DNA of 64,000 nucleotides. It comes from Mesorhizobium sp. YC-39 (lineage in GTDB: Bacteria > Pseudomonadota > Alphaproteobacteria > Rhizobiales > Rhizobiaceae). Below the pieces are notes generated by a model. It did no database searches. It was not told the DNA's origin and saw nothing but the letters and a program-made list of their open reading frames with translations. Both the position numbers and the translations under genes were made by a program. The first letter of the stretch is position 1. The number at the start of each line of letters is the position of its first letter. The stretch lies in contig NZ_JAOWPS010000002.1 of NCBI RefSeq assembly GCF_025753795.1, positions 1,062,501 through 1,126,500 on the forward strand, read 5' to 3'. This document shows positions 26,810 through 38,010 of this stretch, piece by piece.

Positions 26810-28411
26810 TCAAGCGCCGCCCACATCGAAATGCAGCCTCTTGGCAGAGTCGATCGACTTGTGCGAGCGCACCTGTTCCAGCACGTTTTCCGGGAACGGC
26901 GCGTCGAGATAGAGCAGCGCAATGGCGTCGCCGCCTGGCCGGTTGCGGCCAAGCTGGAAATTGGCGATGTTGACGCCGTTCTCGCCGCAGACCGTGCCGA
27001 GCAGGCCGATGATGCCCGGTGCGTCGGCATTGGTCGTGTAGAGCATGTGCTGGCCGACCTCGGCGTCGAGATTGATGCCCTTGATCTGGATGAAGCGCGG
27101 CTTGCCGTCCGAGAAGCAGGTGCCGGCGATCGAGCGCGTCCTGTGCTCGGTCTTGACCGTCAGCTTGATATAACCGTCGAACACGCCCGATTTGTCACGC
27201 TTGACCTCGGCGACGATGATGCCCCGCTCCTTCACCATGATCGGCGCCGACACCATGTTGACGTCGGAGACCTGCGGCCGGATCAGCCCGGCGAGGGTAG
27301 CGCTGATCAGCGCGCGCGTGTTCATCGTCGCGGTCGAGCCGTCGAACAGGATCTCGACCTCCTTGATCGGATCCTCGGTGACCTGGCCGACAAAGGCGCC
27401 GAGCACTTCGGCAAGCTTGACGAAAGGCTTCAAACGCGGCGCCTCCTCGGCGGTGATCGACGGCATGTTGATGGCGTTGGAAACGGCGCCCTTGATCAGA
27501 TAGTCGGACATCTGCTCGGCGACATGCAGGGCGACATTCTCTTGCGCCTCGGTGGTCGAAGCCCCGAGATGCGGCGTCACCACAACATTCTCCATGCCGA
27601 ACAGTTCGTTCTGCTCGGCCGGTTCGACCTCGAACACATCGATGCCGACGCCTGCCACCTTGCCGCTTTTCAGCGCCGCGACCAGGTCGGCCTCGACGAT
27701 CAATCCGCCACGGGCGCAATTGATGATGCGCACGCCGGTCTTCATCTTGGCGATCGCCGCTGTGTCAATGATGTTGCGCGTCTTGTCGGTCAGCGGCGTG
27801 TGCAGGGTGATGAAATCGGCGCGGGCGAACAGCTCGTCGAGTTCGACCTTCTCGACGCCGAGTTCCTCGGCACGGCTGTCCGACAGGAACGGGTCGAAGG
27901 CGACGACGTGCATCTTCAGGCCGACGCCGCGCGTCGCCACGATCGAGCCGATATTGCCGCAGCCGATGATGCCCAGCGTCTTGCCGGTGATCTCGATGCC
28001 CATGAAGCGGTTCTTTTCCCACTTGCCGGCATGGGTCGAGGCGTTGGCTTCCGGTATCTGGCGGGCCAGTGCGAAGATCATAGCCACGGCATGTTCCGCC
28101 GTGGTGATCGAATTGCCGAAGGGTGTGTTCATCACGATGATGCCCTTGCGGCTCGCCGCCGGGATGTCGACATTGTCGACGCCGATGCCGGCGCGGCCGA
28201 CCACCTTCAGCCTGGTGGCGGCGTTGATCAGCTTTTCGGTGACTTTCGTCGCCGAACGGATGGCGAGGCCGTCATATTGGCCGATCACTTCGAGCAGTTT
28301 TTCCTTGTCCTTGCCGAGATCGGGCAAGTAATCGACCTCGACGCCGCGGTCTTTGAATATCTGCACGGCAGTGGTGGAGAGTTTGTCTGAGACGAGAACG
28401 CGGGGCGCCAT
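26810..28411 (-). CDS. serA: D-3-phosphoglycerate dehydrogenase
   Basis: 533 residues from the ATG at 28411 (MAPRVLVSDKLS), the long form with an intervening domain and a C-terminal ACT domain. The NAD-binding GIIGCGNIGSIVATR is in the first half. INCARGGLIVE and VVTPHLGASTTEAQ carry active-site residues. The ACT part begins around MLYTTNADAPGIIGLLGTVC and suggests serine feedback. It oxidises 3-phosphoglycerate to 3-phosphohydroxypyruvate, and serC immediately upstream performs the next step. Confidence 0.96.
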   Translation of the reverse strand: MAPRVLVSDKLSTTAVQIFKDRGVEVDYLPDLGKDKEKLLEVIGQYDGLAIRSATKVTEKLINAATRLKVVGRAGIGVDNVDIPAASRKGIIVMNTPFGNSITTAEHAVAMIFALARQIPEANASTHAGKWEKNRFMGIEITGKTLGIIGCGNIGSIVATRGVGLKMHVVAFDPFLSDSRAEELGVEKVELDELFARADFITLHTPLTDKTRNIIDTAAIAKMKTGVRIINCARGGLIVEADLVAALKSGKVAGVGIDVFEVEPAEQNELFGMENVVVTPHLGASTTEAQENVALHVAEQMSDYLIKGAVSNAINMPSITAEEAPRLKPFVKLAEVLGAFVGQVTEDPIKEVEILFDGSTATMNTRALISATLAGLIRPQVSDVNMVSAPIMVKERGIIVAEVKRDKSGVFDGYIKLTVKTEHRTRSIAGTCFSDGKPRFIQIKGINLDAEVGQHMLYTTNADAPGIIGLLGTVCGENGVNIANFQLGRNRPGGDAIALLYLDAPFPENVLEQVRSHKSIDSAKRLHFDVGGA

Positions 28412-28450
28412 GGCGGCCTCCTTCAAATGGGATTAATCCGTTTGGGAATG

Positions 28451-28468
28451 GGCGGCCCGAGGGCCGCC
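28451..28468 (-). other. GC hairpin between serC and serA
   Basis: GGCGGCC / GGCCGCC with a 4-base loop in the 67-base serC-serA spacer. No T-run follows, so full termination is unlikely. It may stabilise the upstream serC message. Confidence 0.4.
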
Positions 28469-28478
28469 ACTGGAAAAC

Positions 28479-29654
28479 TCAGGCGGCCGCCTTGAGCGAA
28501 GCCTTCTGCTGGGCGAAGGCCCAGTCGAGCCAGGGCAGCAGCGCCTCAACGTCGGTGGCCTCGACGGTCGCCCCGCACCAGATGCGCAGGCCGGGCGGCG
28601 CGTCGCGATAGGCGCCGATATCGTAAGCGACGCCTTCCTTGTCGAGCGCGGAGACCAGCCCCTTGGCGAAGGCCGCCTGCCCGTCGGCGTCGAGTGCTGC
28701 AACATCCGGATCGGTGAAGGAAAGGCAGACGGACGTGTTCGACCGCGTTGCCGGGTCGGTCGCGAGATGGCCGAGCCACGAGGACTTGTCGACGAAGCCG
28801 TCGAGAACGGCGGCATTGGCGTCGGCGCGGGAAATCAAGGCGTCGAGCCCGCCGATCGACTTCGCCCAGAGAAGCGCATCGAGATAGTCCTCGACGCACA
28901 GCATCGACGGCGTGTTGATGGTCTCGCCCTTGAAGATGCCTTCGATCAGCTTGCCGCCCGAGGTGAGGCGGAAGATTTTCGGCAGCGGCCAGGCCGGCTT
29001 GTAGCTCTCCAGCCGCTCGACGGCGCGCGGGCTGAGGATCAGCATGCCGTGCGCGCCCTCGCCGCCCAGCACCTTCTGCCAGGAGAAGGTGACGACATCC
29101 AACTTCCTGAAATCGAGCCTTTGTGCAAACGCCGCCGAGGTCGCGTCGCAGATGGTCAGACCTTTACGAACGGCCGGAATGAAATCACCGTCCGGCACGC
29201 GCACGCCGGACGTGGTGCCGTTCCAGGTGAAGACCACATCGCGGTCGAAGTCGATCTTTGTCAGGTCGGGCAATGCGCCGTAGCCGGCTTCGATCTTGCG
29301 CACGTCGGCAAGCTTGAGCTGCTTGACCACATCGGTGACCCAGCCGGAACCGAAACTCTCCCAGGCGACCATGTCGACGCCGCGCTCGCCGAGCAGCGAC
29401 CACAGCGCCATCTCGACCGCGCCGGTGTCCGACGCCGGCACGATGCCGATGCGGTAATCTGCCGGAACCTGGAGGATTTCACGCGTCAGCTCGATCGCCT
29501 GTTCGAGCTTGGCCTTGCCAATCTTGGCGCGGTGAGAGCGTCCGAGCGCGGCCTTGGTCAGCGCCTCAACCGACCAGCCGGGGCGCTTTGCGCAGGGACC
29601 TGAGGAAAAATGGGGATTTGCCGGACGGAGTCCGGGCTTCGTATGCGTCGTCAT
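28479..29654 (-). CDS. serC: Phosphoserine aminotransferase
   Basis: 391 residues. It carries [13 protein letters not shown] [15 protein letters not shown] at the start, and [15 protein letters not shown] and [10 protein letters not shown] before the PLP lysine in [20 protein letters not shown]. This is the longer alphaproteobacterial type of SerC. It transaminates 3-phosphohydroxypyruvate with glutamate, giving O-phosphoserine. It is the first gene of serCA, with serA 67 bases downstream. Confidence 0.95.
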   Translation of the reverse strand: MTTHTKPGLRPANPHFSSGPCAKRPGWSVEALTKAALGRSHRAKIGKAKLEQAIELTREILQVPADYRIGIVPASDTGAVEMALWSLLGERGVDMVAWESFGSGWVTDVVKQLKLADVRKIEAGYGALPDLTKIDFDRDVVFTWNGTTSGVRVPDGDFIPAVRKGLTICDATSAAFAQRLDFRKLDVVTFSWQKVLGGEGAHGMLILSPRAVERLESYKPAWPLPKIFRLTSGGKLIEGIFKGETINTPSMLCVEDYLDALLWAKSIGGLDALISRADANAAVLDGFVDKSSWLGHLATDPATRSNTSVCLSFTDPDVAALDADGQAAFAKGLVSALDKEGVAYDIGAYRDAPPGLRIWCGATVEATDVEALLPWLDWAFAQQKASLKAAA

Positions 29655-29801
29655 CGTGGTCTATCCTTCCAGATAGTGGCCCCTCGTTGGGGAGGGGTGG
29701 CCCACGGACGGCGATATGCGTTCAGGCTTCCGGCGTCAAGAGGAAAGTTTTTGTCGCTGGCGGGATACTCGCCGCAATCTGCGGCTCGGTCCGAAATGAA
29801 A

Positions 29802-29825
29802 ACGGCGGATCTCTTGATCCGCCGT
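29802..29825 (-). terminator. Terminator of the outer membrane protein gene
   Basis: Perfect 10-base stem ACGGCGGATC / GATCCGCCGT with a 4-base loop, followed on the minus strand by TTTTCATTT. It lies 23 bases after the stop at 29849. Confidence 0.8.
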
Positions 29826-29848
29826 AGGCATTTTCTGGTCTATGCAAT

Positions 29849-30613
29849 TCACCAAAGGTCGTAGCGCAAGCCGAGCTTGACCTGATGGTTGCTGATCCCT
29901 TTTTGAACAGGGAACGAATTCAGGCTCTCGGCGGTGATATATTCGGCGTCGGGAGCGGAAAAATACTGGTAGCCCAGATCGATCTGCACATTCTTTGAAA
30001 CCTGATAGGCAAGGCCCGCATTCAACGTATAGGCCACAGAGTATTTCGCCTTGGAGCTATGTTGGTCAAAATCATCCGTGTCGTCGCCATTGTCGGTAAA
30101 ATAGCTCGCCGAGAGATCGTATTTGCTTCGAACGATGCCGATGCCGGCGCCGACATAAGGCGTAATGCCGACATATGTGCCGAGATCGACATAGCCGTTG
30201 AGTATGCCCGAGAGCGCATTGTTCTTGAGGTTTCCGGACGCCACGGTCGGCTCTGCCGCCGTTGCCGAATCGTCATAGCTGAAGCTGAACTTGTTGCCGG
30301 GCAGATAGCCGAGGTTGAGATCGGCGCGGAGATAATCATTGAAATGATATCCGAAGCCGATGCTCGCGAAATACGCGTCTTCGCTCTCGCTCTCGCTGGC
30401 GGGGGTAAAGGCGAAATCCTGATCCTCGAAGCTCGTGTCCGGCAGGTAGGCGACATCGCCGCGCAGGTACCATCCAGAGCCGACCTCGACCGGCTTATAG
30501 TCCGGCGCCTGATCGACATAGACAGGCGGATCGTAGTCGGCGCCGAGCGCCTTCGACAGAGGCATCAAGGCGATTGTGGCAAGCGCCAGCGCTATACGCG
30601 ATTTGACTGTCAT
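29849..30613 (-). CDS. Outer membrane beta-barrel protein (Omp25/31-RopB type)
   Basis: 254 residues with signal peptide MTVKSRIALALATIALMPLS, cleaved near KALGA-DY. The mature protein alternates aromatic and Gly/Asp-rich strands (WYLRGDVAYLPDTSFEDQDF, GFGYHFNDYLRADLNLGYLP, YVGAGIGIVRSKYDLSAS) and ends in a C-terminal aromatic (LRYDLW), the outer-membrane sorting signal. An eight-stranded barrel is likely. It lies next to a paralogue at 30804-31616, each with its own terminator, so the two are separate units. Confidence 0.9.
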   Translation of the reverse strand: MTVKSRIALALATIALMPLSKALGADYDPPVYVDQAPDYKPVEVGSGWYLRGDVAYLPDTSFEDQDFAFTPASESESEDAYFASIGFGYHFNDYLRADLNLGYLPGNKFSFSYDDSATAAEPTVASGNLKNNALSGILNGYVDLGTYVGITPYVGAGIGIVRSKYDLSASYFTDNGDDTDDFDQHSSKAKYSVAYTLNAGLAYQVSKNVQIDLGYQYFSAPDAEYITAESLNSFPVQKGISNHQVKLGLRYDLW

Positions 30614-30757
30614 GGTCCCCGACTCCCGAACTTGGCGCCATATGCGAGCGCCGTTTCAAGAGCCATTGTTAACCATACTGGTTAAGTGGCGGTTAAGGAT
30701 AACAGGTGGTTAGCGAATTGATTTCCGCCGGACCAAGCAATGCAGACAAAACGAAAT

Positions 30758-30777
30758 CGCCCGGACAATGCCGGGCG
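30758..30777 (-). terminator. Terminator of the second outer membrane protein gene
   Basis: Stem CGCCCGG / CCGGGCG with a 6-base loop. The minus strand continues ATTTCGTTTTG. It lies 27 bases beyond the stop at 30804. Confidence 0.7.
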
Positions 30778-30803
30778 GTTCGCGAATTGTAATGCTGCAA
30801 GTA

Positions 30804-31616
30804 TTACTTTGTGTAGACCGGTTCCGGTTCGGGTTGATAGGCCACTGGCGCAGCGCATCCATTATTGCCGCCGAACTGATAGCGCAAACCGCCGCGCACC
30901 TCGTGCGTATTAAACCCGCTGTCGAAGCCCGGGCCGGAGCTGCTCACATCATACTCGAACATGCGGCCTCCCTGAATATGGGAGAAACGGTAGCCCGCGT
31001 CGAGGATCACTTTGTCAGTCAGGCAGTAGGAAGCACCGGCCATCAGAGCGTAAGCGAACCGCCAGTTGGACGTGCCAGGGTTGAATTCGGTGGTGTTCGG
31101 ATCCCTGACATCATCCCATTTCACGCGTGCGCCACCGATGCCGGCGCCGACATAGGGAGTGATGCCGTGATAGGTGCCGAGGTCGACATAGGCGTTGGCA
31201 AGCAGCAGCAAGGCGCTCATTTTCGACACCTCGGTCGATGTCGTGACGCCATCCGTGGTTGCGCCATCGAAGTCCGAGTTGAACCAGTAGTCGGCCGTCA
31301 GATCGGTGCGGAAATAATCGTTGATTTTGTAGCCGACACCACCGCCGAACGAAAAGGCCCCTTTCAGATCGCCGCTGCTGAAACTGTTTGTGCCGGGCGG
31401 CGGCCCGTAGGTGATGTAGTCGGCGCCACGGAAATCCGACCAGTGATAATCGATATCACCGCGAATATACCAGCCACCAACATCCACCGGCTGCTCATAG
31501 ACGGGCGGTGGCGCCTGCTCGACCACCGGCGGCTCCACCAAGTCGGCGGCGAACGCCGGTCCAGCTACGCCAGCCAACAGCGCGGCAAAGAGGGTCATTC
31601 TTGCTGTGTTGAACAT
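30804..31616 (-). CDS. Outer membrane beta-barrel protein (Omp25/31 type), paralogue
   Basis: 270 residues from the ATG at 31616, chosen because AGGGG sits 7-8 bases upstream. The GTG at 31625 would have its ribosome-binding site directly against it. The signal peptide (MFNTARMTLFAALLAGVAGP) is followed by DLVEPPVVEQAPP and strands such as GWYIRGDIDYHWSDF, DYFRTDLTADYWFNSDFDGA and PYVGAGIGGARVKWDD. The repeated GWY.RGD strand at the start links it to the 29849 gene, suggesting an old duplication. Its end (APVAYQPEPEPVYTK) lacks the terminal aromatic, so the last strand is probably the earlier LRYQFGG. Confidence 0.88.
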   Translation of the reverse strand: MFNTARMTLFAALLAGVAGPAFAADLVEPPVVEQAPPPVYEQPVDVGGWYIRGDIDYHWSDFRGADYITYGPPPGTNSFSSGDLKGAFSFGGGVGYKINDYFRTDLTADYWFNSDFDGATTDGVTTSTEVSKMSALLLLANAYVDLGTYHGITPYVGAGIGGARVKWDDVRDPNTTEFNPGTSNWRFAYALMAGASYCLTDKVILDAGYRFSHIQGGRMFEYDVSSSGPGFDSGFNTHEVRGGLRYQFGGNNGCAAPVAYQPEPEPVYTK

Positions 31617-31764
31617 ACTTGTCACCCCTAAAACCCTCGGAACGGCGAATGCGTCCGGCTATGGTTGATTTCAACGTGGATAATGAATTGCAAAGGTTAA
31701 AAGGCATTTAACCCTATTGCTTAACCACGAATCTTTAGAATCCAAGGGATCGGGCGGCCGTTGC

Positions 31765-31895
31765 TTTAGAGCAGTTCCAGGAAAAGTGTGAAGCGGTTTT
31801 CCCGGGAAAAGCGCGTAGCGCTTTCCTTAGGGAATTGCGCAAAAACAAGGAGATAGAGCGGCTCGGTGTTTCCGTGGAACGATAAATCGCTCTAT
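31765..31895. repeat. Dispersed palindromic repeat, family C
   Basis: Starts TTTAGAGCAGTTCCAGGAAA and contains GGTTTTCCCGGGAAAA and AAGCGCGTAGCGCTTT palindromes. It closes with GAGATAGAGCGG ... AATCGCTCTATG. It forms most of the 361-base gap between the paralogous porin and glmM (31617-31977). The rest holds the porin promoter side and the glmM terminator. Confidence 0.75.
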
Positions 31896-31921
31896 GCGGA
31901 CAGACGCGTAGATCCAACGAA

Positions 31922-31945
31922 AAAGCCCGCCGGAAGGCGGGCTTT
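31922..31945 (-). terminator. Terminator of glmM
   Basis: Perfect 10-base stem AAAGCCCGCC / GGCGGGCTTT with a 4-base loop and five T residues on the minus strand, 32 bases after the glmM stop. Confidence 0.9.
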
Positions 31946-31977
31946 CAAACTGATTTCGGTGCGGATCCGTAAAGGAA

Positions 31978-33330
31978 TCAGGCGGCGCTGCGCGCTTCCG
32001 AAATGACCTCGACGATGTCGTTGACGACCGCCTCGACCAGTTGCTGGTCGTCGCCTTCCGCCATGACGCGAATGAGCGGCTCCGTGCCGGACGGCCGAAT
32101 GACCAGGCGCCCGGCCTTGCCGAGGCGGTGGCGTGCATCTTCGATCGCCGCCTTGACCGGGGCTTCCTCGAGCGGCTTGCCACCGGAAATATGGACGTTC
32201 TTCAGAAGCTGCGGCACCGGCTCGAACTTCTTCGACAATTCGCTGACCGGCCGGTTCTGCCGCTTGATGCAGGCCAGCACCTGGAGCGCCGAGACGAGGC
32301 CGTCGCCGGTCGTGGAAAAATCGGACAGCACGATGTGGCCCGACTGTTCGCCGCCGACATTCAAACCATGCGCGCGCATGTGCTCGACGACGTAGCGGTC
32401 GCCGACCTTGGTGCGGTGCAATTGCAGGTTCATGTCGCCAAGGAAGCGTTCGAGGCCGAGATTGGACATCACCGTCGAGACGACGCCGCCGCCGGCCAGT
32501 CGTCCGCTCTGCTGCCAGGACTCGGCGATCAGCGCCATGATCTGGTCGCCATCGACGATGGCGCCATTTTCGTCGACGATGACGACGCGGTCGGCGTCAC
32601 CGTCGAGCGCGATGCCAATATCGGCGCGCACTTCGTGCACCTTCTTCTGCAGGCCGGCCGGATGGGTCGAGCCGCATTCCTTGTTGATATTGAAGCCGTT
32701 GGGTTCGACATTGAGGGCGACGACCTCGGCGCCGAGTTCCCACAGCGCCTCGGGCGCCACCTTGTAGGCGGCGCCATTGGCGCAATCGACGACGATACGC
32801 AGCCCCGAAAGCGACATTGACCGCGGCAGCGTGCGCTTGGCGAATTCGATATAGCGGTCATGCACGCCGTCGACGCGCTTGGCGCGGCCGAGCCCGTCCG
32901 AATCGGCGAGCGCCAGCTCGATGTCCTTGTCGAGCATCCCCTCGATGCGCTCCTCGATCTCGTCGGAGAGCTTGTAGCCGTCGGGGCCGAACAGCTTGAT
33001 ACCGTTGTCGTAGTAGGGATTGTGCGAGGCCGAGATCATCACGCCGATGTCGGCGCGCAGCGAGCGCACCAGCATGGCGACAGCAGGCGTCGGGATCGGG
33101 CCGAGCAGGAACACGTCCATGCCGGCGGCGCAAAGGCCAGCCACCATCGCATTCTCGATCATGTAGCCGGAAAGCCTGGTGTCCTTGCCGAGCACGACAC
33201 GGTGGCGGTGGCTGCCGCGCTGGAACGAAAGGCCGGCGGCCATGCCGACCCTCATGGCGACCTCCGCCGTCATTGGAAACCTGTTCGCGCGCCCGCGAAT
33301 ACCGTCCGTGCCGAAATAACGTCCTGCCAT
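31978..33330 (-). CDS. glmM: Phosphoglucosamine mutase
   Basis: 450 residues from the ATG at 33330 ([20 protein letters not shown]). The phosphorylated serine is Ser102 in [12 protein letters not shown], the metal site is [10 protein letters not shown], and the sugar-binding GGEQSGHIV and phosphate-binding [12 protein letters not shown] are intact. It converts glucosamine-6-phosphate to glucosamine-1-phosphate for peptidoglycan and LPS. In many bacteria glmM follows ftsH directly. Here about 2.6 kb carrying two other genes lies between them. Confidence 0.96.
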   Translation of the reverse strand: MAGRYFGTDGIRGRANRFPMTAEVAMRVGMAAGLSFQRGSHRHRVVLGKDTRLSGYMIENAMVAGLCAAGMDVFLLGPIPTPAVAMLVRSLRADIGVMISASHNPYYDNGIKLFGPDGYKLSDEIEERIEGMLDKDIELALADSDGLGRAKRVDGVHDRYIEFAKRTLPRSMSLSGLRIVVDCANGAAYKVAPEALWELGAEVVALNVEPNGFNINKECGSTHPAGLQKKVHEVRADIGIALDGDADRVVIVDENGAIVDGDQIMALIAESWQQSGRLAGGGVVSTVMSNLGLERFLGDMNLQLHRTKVGDRYVVEHMRAHGLNVGGEQSGHIVLSDFSTTGDGLVSALQVLACIKRQNRPVSELSKKFEPVPQLLKNVHISGGKPLEEAPVKAAIEDARHRLGKAGRLVIRPSGTEPLIRVMAEGDDQQLVEAVVNDIVEVISEARSAA

Positions 33331-33772
33331 GCTAGCCACCTTCCTCGATGGTTCTTCCCGAGAACTCATGCCACAATTGGCCTAAGCCCCTATCATCACA
33401 TTGAATGATTGTGCGTTACCAATCCTTATAAAATCATTGTTTTGTGTGTTTTGTGCCACGCCGGCGCGGTGGATTTAAAGCTTTCGCAATGAGACCGCGT
33501 CGGGGTTCAGGAACTCTAGGTCAAACCGGGCGATTGCTACCACAGGGCGGCCTCACTGCGATAGACTGGTACTGGCAAAAGCGCAATCCGCCGTGAATGC
33601 GTCCGCGAAAACCCTTGCCCGGGACCGATGATCGGCAACGATTTCATCACCTTGTCGCAAAGAACGCGTTTTCTTTATGCTCCCTGCAGTACTTAGCATC
33701 TGGCGCAACCGGTCGTTGAGCGCTATTGATTTGCCAGGGACATAATATGGGCGGCAGCAACGGAGAAACGCC
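33331..33772. other. Divergent intergenic region (glmM / Cys-repeat protein)
   Basis: 442 bases without a supportable gene. The glmM side is AT-rich (around 33410-33450) with a TATAAG-like -10 on the minus strand. I see no repeat family or terminator. The 178-residue frame on the minus strand (33553-34089) overlaps the real plus-strand gene and is a shadow. Confidence 0.4.
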
Positions 33773-34783
33773 ATGCTCATCCATCGACTAGCCACTATGA
33801 CGGGCCTTGCCGTCGCGACCTTGTTCCTGGCGGCGCCGGCCAACGCGCTGACCATGGCCGAGTGCAGCACCAAGTACAACGCGGCCAAGGATGCGGGAAC
33901 ACTGAACGGGCAGAACTGGAACCAGTTCCGCAAGGCCGAATGCGGTACCGACGCCAGCGCCACCACCACTGACACCCCTACTGACACCAAGCCGGCCAAG
34001 AAGGCGGCAAAAGCCACCGACACCACCGGGGCCGCTGCCACGGACGACGCCGCGGCACCGGGCCTGACGGCGAAGGAATGCAGCACCAAATATCAGGCCG
34101 CGAAAGCCGCTGGCACGCTGAATGGCATGAAGTGGAACGATTTCCGCAAGACAGAATGCGCCGCCGGCGCCAGCGCCGCGGCAGCACCTGCCAAGGCGAC
34201 GACCAACGCAGCGGCCACCGACGACGACGCACCGGGCCTGACGGCGAAAGAATGTAGCACCAAGTATCAGGCTGCAAAGGCCGCCGGCACGCTGAATGGC
34301 ATGAAGTGGAACGACTTCCGCAAGAGCGAATGTGCCGCCGGTGCCAGCGCCGCGGCAGAACCCGCCAATACGACGACCACGGCAGCGACCACCCCTGACG
34401 CCGGCAAAGGCCTCAGCATGGCGGACTGCAGCGCCAAATACCAGGCGGCCAAGGCCGGCAACACGCTGAACGGCATGAAGTGGAACGACTTCCGCAAGAG
34501 CGCGTGCGGCGCCGGCGCATCCGACGACGACACCGTGCCGGCTGCCGACGAGGCAAACTACAGCAACGATCCGGAGACACCGACCATCACCGCGCCGAAG
34601 GGCGTCAAGTTCCCGAAGGCGATCTCCAACAAGTACAGCAGTGAAACCCCTGGCAAGGCGCGGCTGCACACTTGCCTCGATCAGTACTACGCCAACAAGG
34701 ATGCCAATGCGCTGGGCGGCCTCAAGTGGATCCAGAAGGGCGGCGGCTTCTACAGCCTGTGCAACGCCGCGCTGAAGAGCTGA
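33773..34783 (+). CDS. Secreted protein with five Cys-paired repeats
   Basis: 336 residues, family not recognised. A signal peptide (cleaved near PANA, residue 25) is followed by four units of the pattern E-C-S-x-K-Y-x-A-A-K-x-A-G-T-L-N-G-x-x-W-N-x-F-R-K-x-x-C. The Cys pairs are 31/57, 103/129, 161/187 and 219/245, always 26 apart. A fifth, divergent unit near the C-terminus has Cys301/330. Ala/Thr/Asp-rich linkers of about 30-45 residues join them. The even Cys count and export suggest one disulphide per unit. A GGAGAAACGCC ribosome-binding site precedes the ATG, and a strong terminator follows, so it is a single-gene unit. Confidence 0.85.
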   Translation: MLIHRLATMTGLAVATLFLAAPANALTMAECSTKYNAAKDAGTLNGQNWNQFRKAECGTDASATTTDTPTDTKPAKKAAKATDTTGAAATDDAAAPGLTAKECSTKYQAAKAAGTLNGMKWNDFRKTECAAGASAAAAPAKATTNAAATDDDAPGLTAKECSTKYQAAKAAGTLNGMKWNDFRKSECAAGASAAAEPANTTTTAATTPDAGKGLSMADCSAKYQAAKAGNTLNGMKWNDFRKSACGAGASDDDTVPAADEANYSNDPETPTITAPKGVKFPKAISNKYSSETPGKARLHTCLDQYYANKDANALGGLKWIQKGGGFYSLCNAALKS

Positions 34784-34810
34784 TCGGCAGCAGCATCTGA
34801 AAACAGGAAG

Positions 34811-34842
34811 GCCCGCGAACCGCAAGGTTCGCGGGCCTTTTG
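34811..34842 (+). terminator. Terminator of the Cys-repeat protein gene
   Basis: Perfect 12-base stem GGCCCGCGAACC / GGTTCGCGGGCC with a GCAA tetraloop and TTTT. Confidence 0.92.
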
Positions 34843-34957
34843 TCGCCACCGCCCGGCGAATGAAGCGCTCTTGCCCCGAGATCGGCGAGAGGATGGGACT
34901 GACGCCACAACAAGCGCCCTCGAGCGCGGCGCATAGCGGGTAGATCGATTGACTAAA

Positions 34958-35713
34958 TTAGTTGCCCTTGAGGGCGTCCGAAAGCGTTTCGAACGAGCCT
35001 GGAAAATAAGCGACATTGTGCCAAGGACGCTTGCTGAGCGCCTCGGCAAGCGCCCGCGCCTGCGCCGCGTCGCGGCCAAACAGCACAATGCGCGTATTGA
35101 AATCGTTGAGCGGCATCGGGCTTCCCTGTACTTTAGCAGCCTTTTCAGGGGGAAGGTTGCTGGCCAGCGGCAAGCTCCCCTTCGAGAATTGGTCGGCTGA
35201 TCTCGCATCCAGAAAGACCGCTGTCTGGTCATTCCTGAAGATCCTGACGATCCCTTCGAGTTCGATTTCAGTGGGACCACCGAGCGCGCGCCAGATCGGC
35301 ATGCCGAGTTGGAACCTCCGCACGTTGGTGAACCCGGCAGCAAGCAATTGGTCGCTCATCCGCCGACTGGCTTGGCAGAACGGACCATTGCAATAGAGGA
35401 CTAAGGCCTTGCTCTTGTCGCCCTTGACCAACCGCTCGACTCCTGCGACCGCCCCGGCGGGCGGGCCTTCCAGATTCTGCGCACCAGGAATATGGCCACT
35501 CACGAACTCGTCACGCGGTCGCGTGTCGAGGACGATCGCGCTGCCATCGGCCAGGATGCGTCGCATCTGTCCGGTGCTGACCTCCTGGGTTTTCTGGTCA
35601 ACTTCTCCAATAGTGGCCTGGTAGATATTGGCAGTTTGAGCGAAGGCGTCGCCCACGAATAGTGCTGCTGCTGCGACAATCGACGAAAGAAGACTTACGT
35701 TGCGCTTTCTCAT
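34958..35713 (-). CDS. Periplasmic tandem rhodanese protein
   Basis: 251 residues with signal peptide MRKRNVSLLSSIVAAAALFV... ending near AFA-QT. Two rhodanese domains follow. The first (about 45-140) has LDTRPRDEFVSGHIPGAQN and an active-site loop CNGPFC with the catalytic Cys. The second (about 160-245) has FLDARSADQFSKGSLPLASN but LFGRDAAQA where the Cys loop should be, so it is probably inactive. One active and one degenerate domain is a known thiosulfate sulfurtransferase layout, although there the active domain is usually the second. It is a single gene, divergent from nothing obvious, with ftsH downstream on the same strand's far side. Confidence 0.88.
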   Translation of the reverse strand: MRKRNVSLLSSIVAAAALFVGDAFAQTANIYQATIGEVDQKTQEVSTGQMRRILADGSAIVLDTRPRDEFVSGHIPGAQNLEGPPAGAVAGVERLVKGDKSKALVLYCNGPFCQASRRMSDQLLAAGFTNVRRFQLGMPIWRALGGPTEIELEGIVRIFRNDQTAVFLDARSADQFSKGSLPLASNLPPEKAAKVQGSPMPLNDFNTRIVLFGRDAAQARALAEALSKRPWHNVAYFPGSFETLSDALKGN

Positions 35714-35909
35714 GTACCATCTCGCTGTTACAAGGTTTGTCTTTTCCGGCTAAGCAAATGACGCCAAAGCGGATGGCGTGCGCTACGATTGGCAATGCGC
35801 GCTTTGGCCTTGGAGGCGAAATATTGAGGGAGGCCAGCTTACGCATCGCTTACGCATACGCGATGCCATCTGGCCCTTCTCGCTGGCCAAGACCGGCGGA
35901 AAAACAAAA

Positions 35910-35933
35910 ACGCCACGGCCAGAGCCGCGGCGT
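35910..35933 (-). terminator. Terminator of ftsH
   Basis: Ten-base stem ACGCCGCGGC / GCCGTGGCGT with a short loop and TTTTTGTTTTT on the minus strand, about 28 bases after the ftsH stop. Confidence 0.88.
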
Positions 35934-35961
35934 TTCGAGAATTCAAGTCTCCTGGCCGAAC

Positions 35962-37890
<1,929 letters not shown>

Positions 37891-38010
37891 CAATTGTCCC
37901 GTTGGTGTCCGCCGGCGGACACGCGTCATGAGAGGAAACTTGGCCCTAACATAGGGAGAGCGCCTCCCCTTGCCAAGCTAAACAGAATGTCTCGGTTAAG
38001 CTTTCGCCGA

